Shown: in pieces, positions 16,904-25,561 of the stretch | How positions within the stretch are numbered: position 1 is the first letter of the stretch | Layout: each line of letters starts with the position of its first letter | Assembly: GCF_000494755.1 (NCBI RefSeq) | Contig: NC_022657.1 | Location: 3,138,001-3,202,000, forward strand | Direction: 5' to 3' | Origin: Amorphoplanes friuliensis DSM 7358 | GTDB taxonomy: Bacteria > Actinomycetota > Actinomycetes > Mycobacteriales > Micromonosporaceae | DNA length: 64,000 bases | Notes under the pieces: generated by a model | The model's database searches: none | The model's input: only the letters and a program-made list of their open reading frames with translations | Told to the model about the DNA's origin: nothing | Position numbers and translations under genes: made by a program

Positions 16904-18820
16904 TCAGAGATCACGGGCGGTGAGGGCGAACGCGAGCATGCCTGTTGCGGTGAAGTCGATGGACGGTTCGGTGTTGGCCGAGACCTGCTCGTCGTCGGTG
17001 TACTGGGCGTCGTCGCGGTCGTAGGCCGCGAAGGAGTCCGTGGAACACGCATCGCTGGTGCGCTGCTCGATGAGTTCGTGGATACGTTCGGCCTTGTTGG
17101 GTCCGTTGACCACGGCGCCGGTCATGCCGGGCGCCGGAGGTCCGGCGGTCAGACTCGCGATCTGATCGTGGGGGCAGCGCGGGAACGTCGTACCGGCGGC
17201 CACGACCAGCGACGTTCCCCATCCGTTGGCGCCCAGGACGACACCACGCTGGGTGGTGCCGAAGTCCGTGTAGCGGTCGTCGCCGGTGATCCCGCGGTAC
17301 AGCGCGGCGGTGACGACATAACCGAGCTCGCGGGAGGCGTAGTCGTATCCGCCGTTGCCGGCGGCAGCCCGGAACGGATTGGTCCCGGCGGCCCGGACAC
17401 CGGCGTCGAGGCGCTTTCGAAGATCACGAAGCAGGCCGCCGGGGCTGACACCCGCTTTGACGAGTTCGGCATCGGCGATGGCGCTGAGGTCGTAGACGTT
17501 GAGGGCGTCGGTGCGACCCGTGCCGGTGTTGACCTCGGCCCAGTGCTCGCCCTGCCGGGCCCACTCGGACGTCCGCGGATCCCGCAGGGCCTGGCCGGCC
17601 AGGACGAGCTCGGCGGCGCCGGTGGCGAGATCGTCGGCCCAGCTGTCCTCCGGATAGAAGCTTCGGGGTTGAGCAGTGACCAGATCACCGGTGTCCGAGG
17701 TGTCGGCCAGCGCGAAGATCTGCGCCGCCGCGGCGAGGTGGCGGCGGGCCCGGGCGGGGTCGGTGGACGCCTCGACCTGCGCGGCCAGGGCGAAGGCAGC
17801 GGACACCCGGCCGGCCAGGTTGGGACTCAGCGGTGCGCCCGCGGCGGCGGCCCGGAACACCGGCCGGTACCGCTGGTAGTAGCGGGCCTCGCCGGGCTCG
17901 GCCGTCAGCCGGTCGTCGTCCTGCGGCAGTCGCCAGGTGTCGTGATCGCCGAGGAAGCCGGGGTTGATGCCACTGCCGATGCCGACCTGCGTGTAGAGCG
18001 TGCCGGTGTCCTCGTCCCACATCTTGTCGAGCCAGGCGATGCCGTGCCGGGTCTCGTCCGCCAGCCCGGCCGGTGCCGGTCCGTCCCGCTGCACCAGCAG
18101 CATCGCGATCAGCGCGTACGCGGTGGTGTGGGAGAACTTGAGGTAGTCGCCCGCGTCGTACCAGCCGCCTTCGACGTCGACGGGGCCGCCGACCGGTTCC
18201 ATCGCCGTGACCATCCGGCCGTCGTCGTCGTAGCCGGGGTCGCTGTAGACGGTCGCCTCGCGGTCCGTCAGGTGCGCCGGAGCCCGCCGCCACGCGCCGG
18301 CGACCTGGTCGGCGCCGTCGCGGTGAGCCTGGAAGTACACCAGCGAGTTCCCCGCCAGCGGGCCGAAGAGGTCACCGGCCGATCCGATCCGGAAGGGCGG
18401 AGACTCGGCGGTGACCGGCCCCTCGACCCGTACGCGATAGGTTCCGGGCCGGGTGAGTGCCGTGAGATCGATCAGGTGAACCGACGGGAACCCGGTGTTC
18501 CAGGTGCCGCGGCGGGTCCCGACCGGCGGCAGCACCGTCTCGCCGCGCGGGCCGACAACGGTGACGCGGGCACCCGTGGCGTCCCGCGGTGCCAGCAGCG
18601 TCGCAATCTTGGTCTCCCCGGTCACGTAGCCGACCTGGTCGACGCGCAGGGCACCGTCCTGTTCCGGCAGGACGGCCGGAGGCGTCGGCTGCACTGCTTC
18701 CCGGCTCGGCAGCACCACCTCGTGGGGTGGCGGGCTGTCGCAGGCAACCGCCGCGAGGACCGTCGCGGTCAGCATCGCCACCACTCGGCGGCTTCGGGTA
18801 CTGCGGGCGGATCGGGTCAC
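16904..18820 (-). CDS. GH9 endoglucanase lipoprotein with N-terminal Ig-like domain
   Basis: 638 aa. Signal peptide with lipobox LAAVAC, so Cys27 should anchor it to the outer membrane face. Residues about 57-145 form the CelD_N immunoglobulin-like domain (RVDQVGYVTGETKIA). The (alpha/alpha)6 catalytic domain follows; WYDAGDYLKF at 220-229 carries the two Asp of the catalytic base region, the His/Arg region reads RCPHDQIASL, and the proton-donor Glu lies in NTEPSIDFTATG (about 618). Known GH9 enzymes hydrolyse cellulose or mixed glucans with inversion. No carbohydrate-binding module is present. Attachment to the cell suggests trimming of cello-oligosaccharides close to uptake systems. Confidence 0.88.
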   Translation of the reverse strand: MTRSARSTRSRRVVAMLTATVLAAVACDSPPPHEVVLPSREAVQPTPPAVLPEQDGALRVDQVGYVTGETKIATLLAPRDATGARVTVVGPRGETVLPPVGTRRGTWNTGFPSVHLIDLTALTRPGTYRVRVEGPVTAESPPFRIGSAGDLFGPLAGNSLVYFQAHRDGADQVAGAWRRAPAHLTDREATVYSDPGYDDDGRMVTAMEPVGGPVDVEGGWYDAGDYLKFSHTTAYALIAMLLVQRDGPAPAGLADETRHGIAWLDKMWDEDTGTLYTQVGIGSGINPGFLGDHDTWRLPQDDDRLTAEPGEARYYQRYRPVFRAAAAGAPLSPNLAGRVSAAFALAAQVEASTDPARARRHLAAAAQIFALADTSDTGDLVTAQPRSFYPEDSWADDLATGAAELVLAGQALRDPRTSEWARQGEHWAEVNTGTGRTDALNVYDLSAIADAELVKAGVSPGGLLRDLRKRLDAGVRAAGTNPFRAAAGNGGYDYASRELGYVVTAALYRGITGDDRYTDFGTTQRGVVLGANGWGTSLVVAAGTTFPRCPHDQIASLTAGPPAPGMTGAVVNGPNKAERIHELIEQRTSDACSTDSFAAYDRDDAQYTDDEQVSANTEPSIDFTATGMLAFALTARDL

Positions 18821-18887
18821 GATGCGCGAGTATCGGCCACGCGAGGGCCGGAATCCGGACTTCCTGTCCGCCGGCCCGGCGGTGGGG

Positions 18888-19871
18888 TCAGGTTCGCAGG
18901 GTGTGGCTCGGGCTGAAGCCGTAGGCGCGGCGGTAGTCGGCGCTGAACCGTCCGAGGTGGGGGAAGCCCCACCGGTTGGCGATCATCGTGACGGTGACGC
19001 CGGTGGCCGGGTCGGCGTTCCGCAGGTCGCGGTGCGCGTGTTCGAGACGGACCCTGCGCAGGTAGTTCGTCGGTGTGGTGCCGAGGTGGCGACGGAACGC
19101 GAGCTGGAGCGAGCGCGGATGCAGGCCTGTCGCGGCGGCGACCTGCGCCACGGAGATCGGCCGGCCGGCGTTGTCGTCGATGTACGCCAGAGCGCGGCGC
19201 AGCCCGTGGGGACGAACATCGCCACCGGTACTCGTCGGACGGGCGTCGAGGCTGGTGTTCGGGAAGGCGGCGAGCGCCGTCCGGGCCAGCAGCAGGCGTG
19301 CCTCCGCGATGATCAGCGGATTCGTCCGGAGACTGGGCTCGGAGAGGATGCTCTGGGTGACGTAGGAGACCGTTGCCGACCAGTGCCGGCCCAGCTGCGC
19401 CGAGATCGGCTGTGTGCTGTCGAAGCGCAGGTCGGCGCCGTTGAAGCCGGCCGGCGTGTGAGCGGCCTCCTCGAGCAGGGCTCGGGGTAGCCGCGTCGTG
19501 AAGACGTCGACGTCCTCGAAATCGGTGCCCAGGGAATGGTCCGGCAGGATGAGGAACACCTCACCGGGAAGGACCCGATGTTCCTCCTTGCCGTGGATCA
19601 AGGAGTACCGGCCCTTGATGGCCCGGGAGACGTTGAGGTCACCCTCCGGCACCGTTTCCACGAAGGTGTGCGCCGAGTAGACCATCCGCGACAGACCGAC
19701 ATCACCGAGTTCGGTGGCAACCGTGCGGAGCCGGAACCCCTCGCCGCGATCGTTGGACGACCGGACGCTGAAGTCGACGTAGGCCTTTCGGATGTGGTCG
19801 TACCCCTCGTCGGGGTCCGTGGTGGCGAAGCGCTGCCAATGGGTTCCGGGATGGATCGATTCTTCTGTCAT
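18888..19871 (-). CDS. AraC-family transcriptional regulator
   Basis: 327 aa. N-terminal ligand-binding-like domain (about 20-190, AraC_binding_2 type: FSVRSSNDRGEGFRLR, HGKEEHRVLPGEVFLI), then two helix-turn-helix units, ISVAQVAAATGLHPRSLQLAF and VTMIANRWGFPHLGRFSADY, ending YGFSPSHTLR. It lies directly upstream of the GH9 gene on the same strand (67 bp apart), so control of the cellulase is possible. ATG at 19871. The start codon is the centre of a perfect 16-bp palindrome (19863-19878), which suggests autorepression. Confidence 0.85.
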   Translation of the reverse strand: MTEESIHPGTHWQRFATTDPDEGYDHIRKAYVDFSVRSSNDRGEGFRLRTVATELGDVGLSRMVYSAHTFVETVPEGDLNVSRAIKGRYSLIHGKEEHRVLPGEVFLILPDHSLGTDFEDVDVFTTRLPRALLEEAAHTPAGFNGADLRFDSTQPISAQLGRHWSATVSYVTQSILSEPSLRTNPLIIAEARLLLARTALAAFPNTSLDARPTSTGGDVRPHGLRRALAYIDDNAGRPISVAQVAAATGLHPRSLQLAFRRHLGTTPTNYLRRVRLEHAHRDLRNADPATGVTVTMIANRWGFPHLGRFSADYRRAYGFSPSHTLRT

Positions 19872-19878
19872 GACAGAA
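19863..19878. promoter_or_regulatory. 16-bp palindrome centred on the AraC start codon
   Basis: TTCTGTCATGACAGAA is self-complementary and covers the start codon of the AraC gene. It may be an operator or may fold in the mRNA to hide the start. Either would give tight autoregulation. Confidence 0.4.
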
Positions 19879-20010
19879 CCACGCTTAGGTCATCCACGAA
19901 ACGCAGGTTTTTCGCCGGAGACGAACTTGACCGGCCGACGCCGTGACGCGCTTGCGTATCGTGCGGATAGGTAGGGAACGGTCCTGCTCGTGCCTTGCCG
20001 TGCGGGTCCG

Positions 20011-20052
20011 GCGGATGCCTTCCGGTCAAGCAGTCGGCCGGTGGGCATCCGC
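20011..20052 (-). terminator. possible terminator of the GAF-ANTAR gene
   Basis: GCGGATGCC (20011-20019) and GGCATCCGC (20044-20052) form a perfect 9-bp stem with a 24-nt loop, 18 bp past the stop codon. The loop is long and there is no U-tract, so the call is weak. Confidence 0.35.
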
Positions 20053-20069
20053 GACCGGTGGGGCGCCCG

Positions 20070-20786
20070 CTAGCGCTTCGGGGACGCCGGCGCCTGTTCG
20101 ACCAGGGCCGCCGCGACGTCGCGAAGTTTGCGGTTGGTGTCCTGGGACAGCTTGCTCAAGATCTTGAACGCCTCGTCGGCCGTGCAGTGCCGGCTGGCCA
20201 TGATGATGCCCTTGGCCTGCTCGATCACGGCACGGTGTTCCATGGCGGCCTGCATGTGCTGGGCCAGCGTGGTTGTCGCGTCGTACGTGTGGGCGTTGGA
20301 CACGGCGACCGCGGCATAACCGGAGAACGTCCGGGCGAGCACGACCGCTTCGTCGTCGAACGCGTCGGGCTTCCGGGAGTACATGTTCAGCGCGCCGGTG
20401 ACGTCCTCGTGCATCGGCAGGCCGACCGACAGTGAGCTGTGCACGCCTGCTTTGAGGGCCGCCGGGGTGTAGTGCGGCCAGCGCTGCTCGTCACCGAGAT
20501 CGGGCACCGACACGACGGCGAGGGTCGCGGCCGCCTCCATGCAGGGGCCGCCGCCTTCCTCGTACTGCCGCTCGTCCATCTGGCGGGCGAGCTCGCCGGT
20601 GAACGCGGCGGTGCGGGCGTTCTTGGCCCGGATCAGACTCACCGAGGCATCTTCGATGCCGGGAATCGTCCGTTTGGCGAGGGTGGCCACCTGCAGCAGG
20701 ACACCGTCGAGGTCCGTCTCGTGCAGTTTGATCCGGCCGAGCTCGGCAAAAGCGTGCGTGGGATCCAACGGCTGCTGATCGGTCAC
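20070..20786 (-). CDS. GAF and ANTAR domain RNA-binding regulator
   Basis: 238 aa. GTG at 20786 is chosen because AAGGGA lies just upstream. Residues about 15-160 are a GAF domain (VLLQVATLAKRTIPGIEDASVSLI, YEEGGGPCMEA, VHSSLSVGLP, GALNMYSRKPDAFDDEAV), and the last 60 residues are an ANTAR domain: MEHRAVIEQAKGIIMASRHCTADEAFKILSKLSQDTNRKLRDVAAALV. ANTAR proteins bind paired hairpins in mRNA leaders and prevent termination or change translation; the GAF domain should sense a small molecule or redox signal. Its own 5' leader holds two strong hairpins (see 20842-20937), so autogenous control is plausible. Confidence 0.9.
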   Translation of the reverse strand: MTDQQPLDPTHAFAELGRIKLHETDLDGVLLQVATLAKRTIPGIEDASVSLIRAKNARTAAFTGELARQMDERQYEEGGGPCMEAAATLAVVSVPDLGDEQRWPHYTPAALKAGVHSSLSVGLPMHEDVTGALNMYSRKPDAFDDEAVVLARTFSGYAAVAVSNAHTYDATTTLAQHMQAAMEHRAVIEQAKGIIMASRHCTADEAFKILSKLSQDTNRKLRDVAAALVEQAPASPKR

Positions 20787-20841
20787 GGAATAAATCCCTT
20801 GAAAATGGCACAACTGCTCATATCCGCTGAAATGAGCCGAA

Positions 20842-20937
20842 GCGCAGGTCACTGCAGGCATCCTCCGCGGGGTAGGAAGCCGGGACCTGCGCCGCTTTTT
20901 TGACGCTGGGCTCGCCGGCACCACCTTTCGGTGCCGG
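20842..20937 (-). ncRNA. two-hairpin mRNA leader of the GAF-ANTAR gene
   Basis: On the minus strand a hairpin CCGGCACC / GGTGCCGG (20937-20915, 7-nt loop containing GAAA) is followed, after an AAAAAA run at 20901-20896, by a larger stem GCGCAGGTC / GACCTGCGC (20892-20842). The larger stem encloses a GGC/GCC plus TCCT/AGGA inner helix. The gene starts 55 nt further on. ANTAR proteins recognise tandem stem-loops, so this may be an autoregulatory element. The hexanucleotide loop consensus of known ANTAR sites is not obvious. Confidence 0.4.
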
Positions 20938-21134
20938 ACCGCAGACCCCAGAGTCTAGCGGTCCACGCCCGGTCATCCACCTCCGGCGAGGCGGCGATTG
21001 CCGCGCGCTGCCGGCGGCCACTGCCGGATGCCGTTCGTGCGACCGCCGGCCGATCGCCGCGGTCATCTCCTCGTCGAGCGGGAAGCCGGGTGACCCCATC
21101 AGCCGGTAGATCGCGACCTCCCGGCCCGCTGCCT

Positions 21135-21151
21135 TTACGGTCTGACCGTAA
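21135..21151. promoter_or_regulatory. 8-1-8 perfect palindrome
   Basis: TTACGGTC-T-GACCGTAA. The size and shape fit a TetR-type operator, but no regulator or start codon is adjacent; the nearest gene ends at 21199. It may instead be part of the 3' end of that transcript. Confidence 0.35.
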
Positions 21152-21163
21152 CGAGAGACGCGA

Positions 21164-21187
21164 TCCTCCGGCCGGACGGCCGGAGGA
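21164..21187 (-). terminator. terminator of the secreted triple-repeat gene
   Basis: TCCTCCGGCC (21164-21173), loop GGAC, GGCCGGAGGA (21178-21187): a perfect 10-bp stem with a tetraloop, 11 bp beyond the stop codon of the minus-strand gene at 21199. Confidence 0.8.
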
Positions 21188-21198
21188 CCGCTTGCTGG

Positions 21199-22224
21199 TC
21201 AGGCGTCCTGTTGGAGGAACTTGACCGAGCGGGCCTTGTTGTCGAAGGCGATGTCGCTCAGCTGGGAGTGGGCCGTCCCCGCGTCGATCCGCTTGGACGT
21301 GCCCGTGCAGCCGTCACCCGTGTAGAGCAGGACGTCCTGGTCGGGGTAGTAGAGATTTTGCCGCAGCGAGCTGACCTGGCCGCGGACCGCGGTGTTGAGC
21401 GTGATGCAGGTGTTGGTCGCCTGGAAACCGATGACCTGGGCCGGCCCGTCGTAGAGGACGTCGTTCCACAGACAGATGACCTGGCCGACACACGGGTCCA
21501 CCACGAACTTGACCGACCGCGCCTTGTTGTCGAAGTCCACGTCGGCCAGGTCCGGGTGGCCCGTCCAGGCGTTCTGCCGGTGCGCGGCGCCGGTGCAGTT
21601 GTCGGTGGCGAAGAGCAGCACGTCCTGCCGCCGGGTGGCGTCGTCCTGCAGGTTGTTCATGATCGAGGTGACCTGCCCCTTGAGCGCCGCCGGGAGCTGC
21701 ACGCACGCGTTGACCGTCTGCTTGGGGTAGGCCTGGAAGACGCCCGCCGACTCGATGTCCTTGTGCAGGCAGACGACAAAGCGCTGCTTACTGCTGCACA
21801 CGTCCGTCACGAACTTCACCGACACTGCCCGGGTGAACCCGGTCGGGGTCAGATCCCGGAGGTACGAGTAGGAGCCGACCCTGTACGACGTGCCGGTGCA
21901 CCCGGTGGCGTCGTAGAACAGCACCGCCAGGTCCTGCCGGTTCCTCAGCGAACTCGCCCGTGTCACCGGCTTGGCCAGGTCGGCACAGGTGCCGTCCGCT
22001 TGCGTCGGGATCTGCTCCAGCGTGCCGCTGAACTCCTGCGAGGAGTACAGCTCGAGGTACTGGCAGGCGTACGGGTCCTCGTCGGGGTAGCAAGGCGCCG
22101 CGGCGGCCGGGCCGGTGGGCGCAGCCGCGGCGGGAGAAGTGGTGAAGGAGACCAGGCCGGCGAGCAGGACGGTGACAACCGCCAAGGCCCGCAAGATCCG
22201 GCTCGATCGATGTGGTTCGGACAC
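21199..22224 (-). CDS. secreted protein with three I36-inhibitor / crystallin-like repeats
   Basis: 341 aa. GTG at 22224 gives a proper signal peptide (SEPHRSSRILRALAVV, hydrophobic core, AAAA cleavage region). The mature part has three homologous domains of about 85 residues. Each runs from a beta strand after a short linker (YLELYSSQEFSG, VVCLHKDIESAG, VICLWNDVLYDG) to a closing ARSVKFV-like strand; the middle of each contains a Cys near QLP/LN, then RQDVLLF or DQDVLLY and CTG. Paired Cys suggest disulfides. The pattern resembles peptidase inhibitor I36 / beta-gamma-crystallin folds, as in the Streptomyces metalloproteinase inhibitor. Lies 50 bp behind the Rox gene on the same strand. Confidence 0.7.
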   Translation of the reverse strand: MSEPHRSSRILRALAVVTVLLAGLVSFTTSPAAAAPTGPAAAAPCYPDEDPYACQYLELYSSQEFSGTLEQIPTQADGTCADLAKPVTRASSLRNRQDLAVLFYDATGCTGTSYRVGSYSYLRDLTPTGFTRAVSVKFVTDVCSSKQRFVVCLHKDIESAGVFQAYPKQTVNACVQLPAALKGQVTSIMNNLQDDATRRQDVLLFATDNCTGAAHRQNAWTGHPDLADVDFDNKARSVKFVVDPCVGQVICLWNDVLYDGPAQVIGFQATNTCITLNTAVRGQVSSLRQNLYYPDQDVLLYTGDGCTGTSKRIDAGTAHSQLSDIAFDNKARSVKFLQQDA

Positions 22225-22274
22225 GATGAAGCCCCCGTTGTGTGCGGTGAACACTGAATTGCCGGGTGACAATA

Positions 22275-23737
<1,463 letters not shown>

Positions 23738-23744
23738 GCGACCC

Positions 23745-23804
23745 CTACGTCGATCGCCCTACCGTGACGGCCAGGGGGAGCACCCACATCGATACAACGT
23801 TCAC
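23745..23804 (-). CDS. possible 19-residue leader peptide upstream of rox
   Basis: GTG at 23804 has an excellent ribosome site (AGGAGG, 23813-23818) eight bases away. It encodes MNVVSMWVLPLAVTVGRST and stops at 23745, 52 bp before the rox start, with a hairpin in between. The peptide is hydrophobic but too short for a membrane protein. Position, ribosome site and hairpin together resemble leader-peptide attenuators of resistance genes. It could also be a chance ORF; no homologues can be checked here. Confidence 0.45.
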   Translation of the reverse strand: MNVVSMWVLPLAVTVGRST

Positions 23805-23841
23805 GGGGCTCACCTCCTCGGGTGGTGTCGCGGTCAGTCGC

Positions 23842-23870
23842 AAGGTACAAGGCCCGGAACGACGCGTCCA
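23842..23870 (-). promoter_or_regulatory. candidate promoter of the rox transcript
   Basis: On the minus strand TGGACG (23870-23865), a 17-bp spacer and TACCTT (23847-23842). Transcription would begin near 23835 and give a leader that contains the short ORF and the hairpin. Confidence 0.3.
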
Positions 23871-23913
23871 CCGCATTAACCGCGGGCATACTCGCTTATC
23901 AAGGAGAGCTGAC

Positions 23914-24063
23914 ATGAACGATCGCGCACGCCGTGTGGGGGCCGATCTTCGCCGGGTGTGTGCTGTCGACGATCGGCCAGTGCCTGCCCAGCGGCCGGGA
24001 GCACCCGGTGAGCCGCCGGAGCGGATGGCCGCCGGCGCGATCAAGGCGCGGCTAGAGAGCTGA
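23914..24063 (+). CDS. small hypothetical protein (49 aa)
   Basis: ATG at 23914 with AAGGAG at 23901-23906 and a possible -10 (CATACT, 23887-23892). It encodes an Arg-, Ala- and Pro-rich basic protein starting MNDRARRVGADLRRV. Its 3' end overlaps that of the convergent gene ending at 24052 by 12 bp. No family recognised; the good ribosome site is the main support. Confidence 0.4.
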   Translation: MNDRARRVGADLRRVCAVDDRPVPAQRPGAPGEPPERMAAGAIKARLES

Positions 24064-24459
24064 GATTCGGGCGGCGAGGAACTTCGGGGCCATCTCGCAG
24101 TAGCTGTCGGTGAGCAGCTCGGCGATCTCGGTCCAGTCGGTGTGATCGCCGAGGACAGCGCCGGCGACGTTGTGGCCCCAGCCCGCGCGGAAGAACGGGA
24201 AGCCGGTGCCGACGAGACCGTCGAGGTCGTCAGGGGGTACGCGGAAGGTCAGGAGGGTGGGATCCTCGCCGATGACCGGATGGCGGGGGTAGGACAGGGT
24301 GCGCGCGGGGTCGGCCGTGTAGACGTGGGCGATCGTGCGTTTGCGGATGCGCCAGCGGACGCCGATCCACGCCGGTTCCTCGTAGGTCTCCGGCAGTTGC
24401 CGGCAGATCGGGCGCAGCCGGTCGAGGATCTCCGGTCGCACGTCTCCGGGGGCGGACAT
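24052..24459 (-). CDS. MmcQ/YjbR family protein
   Basis: 135 aa. Matches the small MmcQ/YjbR fold: RPICRQLPETYEEPAWIGVRWRIRKRTIAHVY near the N-terminus, then LTFRVPPDD and a C-terminal DWTEIAELLTDSYCEMAPK. Proteins of this family resemble the CyaY/double-wing fold and are often annotated DNA-binding, though their role is not established. Full length for the family. Monocistronic by appearance; the 17 bp to the next gene on the same strand leave co-transcription possible. Confidence 0.75.
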   Translation of the reverse strand: MSAPGDVRPEILDRLRPICRQLPETYEEPAWIGVRWRIRKRTIAHVYTADPARTLSYPRHPVIGEDPTLLTFRVPPDDLDGLVGTGFPFFRAGWGHNVAGAVLGDHTDWTEIAELLTDSYCEMAPKFLAARISAL

Positions 24460-24476
24460 GGATCGACACTACCGGC

Positions 24477-24884
24477 TCAGGGCTGGTGCAGCTTCTCGAC
24501 CTTGACGGTGAGCAGGACACGCTGCTGATCGCCGCCGCCGAAGCCGGGGTAGGGCCGGCCGATGTACTTCTGGGACAGCTCGTCGATGCTCTCCCGGGCG
24601 CCTTCGGTGGTGGCGTTCACGACGATCCCGCGCAGCGCCCAGGACCGCAGCGGCGCGGCCGGGTCGGCGATGCCGATGGCGATGCGCGCGTCACGCCGGA
24701 TGTTGCGGGTCTTCTGGTGGGTGTCCACCGTGTTGATGAGCACGTGTTCGCCGTCCGTGCCGGCCCAGGTCTGCGAGATCTGCGGCGAACCGTCGGGCAT
24801 GAGGGTGGTCACGAAGCAGATGGCCTTGGTGTTGAGGACCGCGATCAGATCGTCGGGCAGGGTCATGGTGGGCTGAACCTTCAT
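24477..24884 (-). CDS. PPOX-class F420-dependent oxidoreductase
   Basis: 135 aa. ATG at 24884 overlaps the TetR stop (ATGA). Split-barrel flavin-binding domain: TKAICFVTTLMPDGSPQISQTW, INTVDTHQKTRNIRRDARIAIGI, and a C-terminal RVLLTVKVEKLHQP. The KTRN segment is typical of F420-binding members in actinobacteria, which reduce unsaturated or quinone-like substrates. Being coupled to a TetR gene suggests that it is induced with its regulator, perhaps by a xenobiotic. Confidence 0.82.
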   Translation of the reverse strand: MKVQPTMTLPDDLIAVLNTKAICFVTTLMPDGSPQISQTWAGTDGEHVLINTVDTHQKTRNIRRDARIAIGIADPAAPLRSWALRGIVVNATTEGARESIDELSQKYIGRPYPGFGGGDQQRVLLTVKVEKLHQP

Positions 24885-25504
24885 CTCTTCTGGTCGTTGT
24901 AGAGGTGGTCGATGACTGTCTCGTCCGGCGGGTCGCCGGACAGGTCGGCGTGGCGCAGCCCGGCCAGGGCCACCCGCAGGGCCCGGCGCCACAGCTGCGG
25001 TGCGAAGGTGCGGGAGGCGTCCATGACACTGCCGACCATCAGGTGCGCGGCGGCGAAGTCGGCCGGGGTCGAGCCGGTCGGAAGCTGACCCGCGGCCACG
25101 GCCCGGGTGATGAGGTCCGCCACGAGCGGCGTCATCCGCTCGTGTGCCCGCTGGACCAGCGCCGTGGCCTGGCTCCGGCTGCGCAGCAGCTCGCCGAGCC
25201 CGCGGCTCTGCGCCTCGATCTCGAGCTGCTGCTCGAGGAACCACGTCAGCCCCGCCCAGGCGTCGTCGTGGCGCGAGGCCTGCTCCGCGAAGCCGATCAC
25301 CGTGTCGATGTGCTCGCTGAACAGGGCGTCGAGCAGGTCCTGCCGCTGCGGGAAGCGTCGGTACATCGTGCCCATCCCGGTGCCGGCGGCCTTGGCGATG
25401 TCCTCGTAGGGAACGTCAAGACCTTTCGAGGCCATGAGCTCGTACGCCGTACGCAGCAGCAGCCGGCGGTTGCGCTCGGCATCACGCCGCAGGGGAGCGG
25501 TCAT
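24881..25504 (-). CDS. TetR-family regulator
   Basis: 207 aa. N-terminal helix-turn-helix: LLRTAYELMASKGLDVPYEDIAKAAGTGMGTMYRRFPQRQDLLDALF (residues about 16-62). The C-terminal ligand domain is of the SbtR/TetR_C_33-like kind (AHERMTPLVADLITRAV). It is divergent from the epoxide hydrolase gene with a 57-bp gap holding an imperfect 22-bp inverted repeat, and is coupled to the F420 enzyme downstream. Likely controls both. ATG at 25504. Confidence 0.87.
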   Translation of the reverse strand: MTAPLRRDAERNRRLLLRTAYELMASKGLDVPYEDIAKAAGTGMGTMYRRFPQRQDLLDALFSEHIDTVIGFAEQASRHDDAWAGLTWFLEQQLEIEAQSRGLGELLRSRSQATALVQRAHERMTPLVADLITRAVAAGQLPTGSTPADFAAAHLMVGSVMDASRTFAPQLWRRALRVALAGLRHADLSGDPPDETVIDHLYNDQKR

Positions 25505-25520
25505 GTGGTGATCGTAGGCT

Positions 25521-25542
25521 AAGTTGAATTCTTATTCCACTT
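25521..25542. promoter_or_regulatory. operator-like inverted repeat in tetR / epoxide hydrolase gap
   Basis: AAGTTGAAT (25521-25529), TCTT, ATTCCACTT (25534-25542): eight of nine positions are complementary. It lies centrally between the divergent starts at 25504 and 25562, the standard place for a TetR site. Confidence 0.6.
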
Positions 25543-25561
25543 CTGGGTCAGGGAGCATCTG

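Larger units (their letters stand above)
20787..21198. other. 412-bp non-coding stretch: structured leader and palindromes
   Basis: No convincing gene. From left to right it holds the 5' leader of the GAF-ANTAR gene with two hairpins (20842-20892 and 20915-20937), about 190 bp with no feature I can support, an 8-1-8 palindrome at 21135-21151, and the terminator of the secreted-protein gene at 21164-21187. Confidence 0.7.

Noticed and set aside
20842..20941. Cyclic-di-GMP or SAM riboswitch in the GAF-ANTAR leader
   Set aside because: The GAAA-capped hairpin and flanking GAGCC recall these aptamers, but the conserved GGCAAACC / GGGACGCAAAGCC blocks (c-di-GMP) and the SAM-IV core are missing.
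23820..23880. Rifamycin-associated element (inverted repeat) upstream of rox
   Set aside because: Only a direct repeat CCTTG-TA-CCTTG is present near 23842-23855; I see no inverted repeat of the required length.
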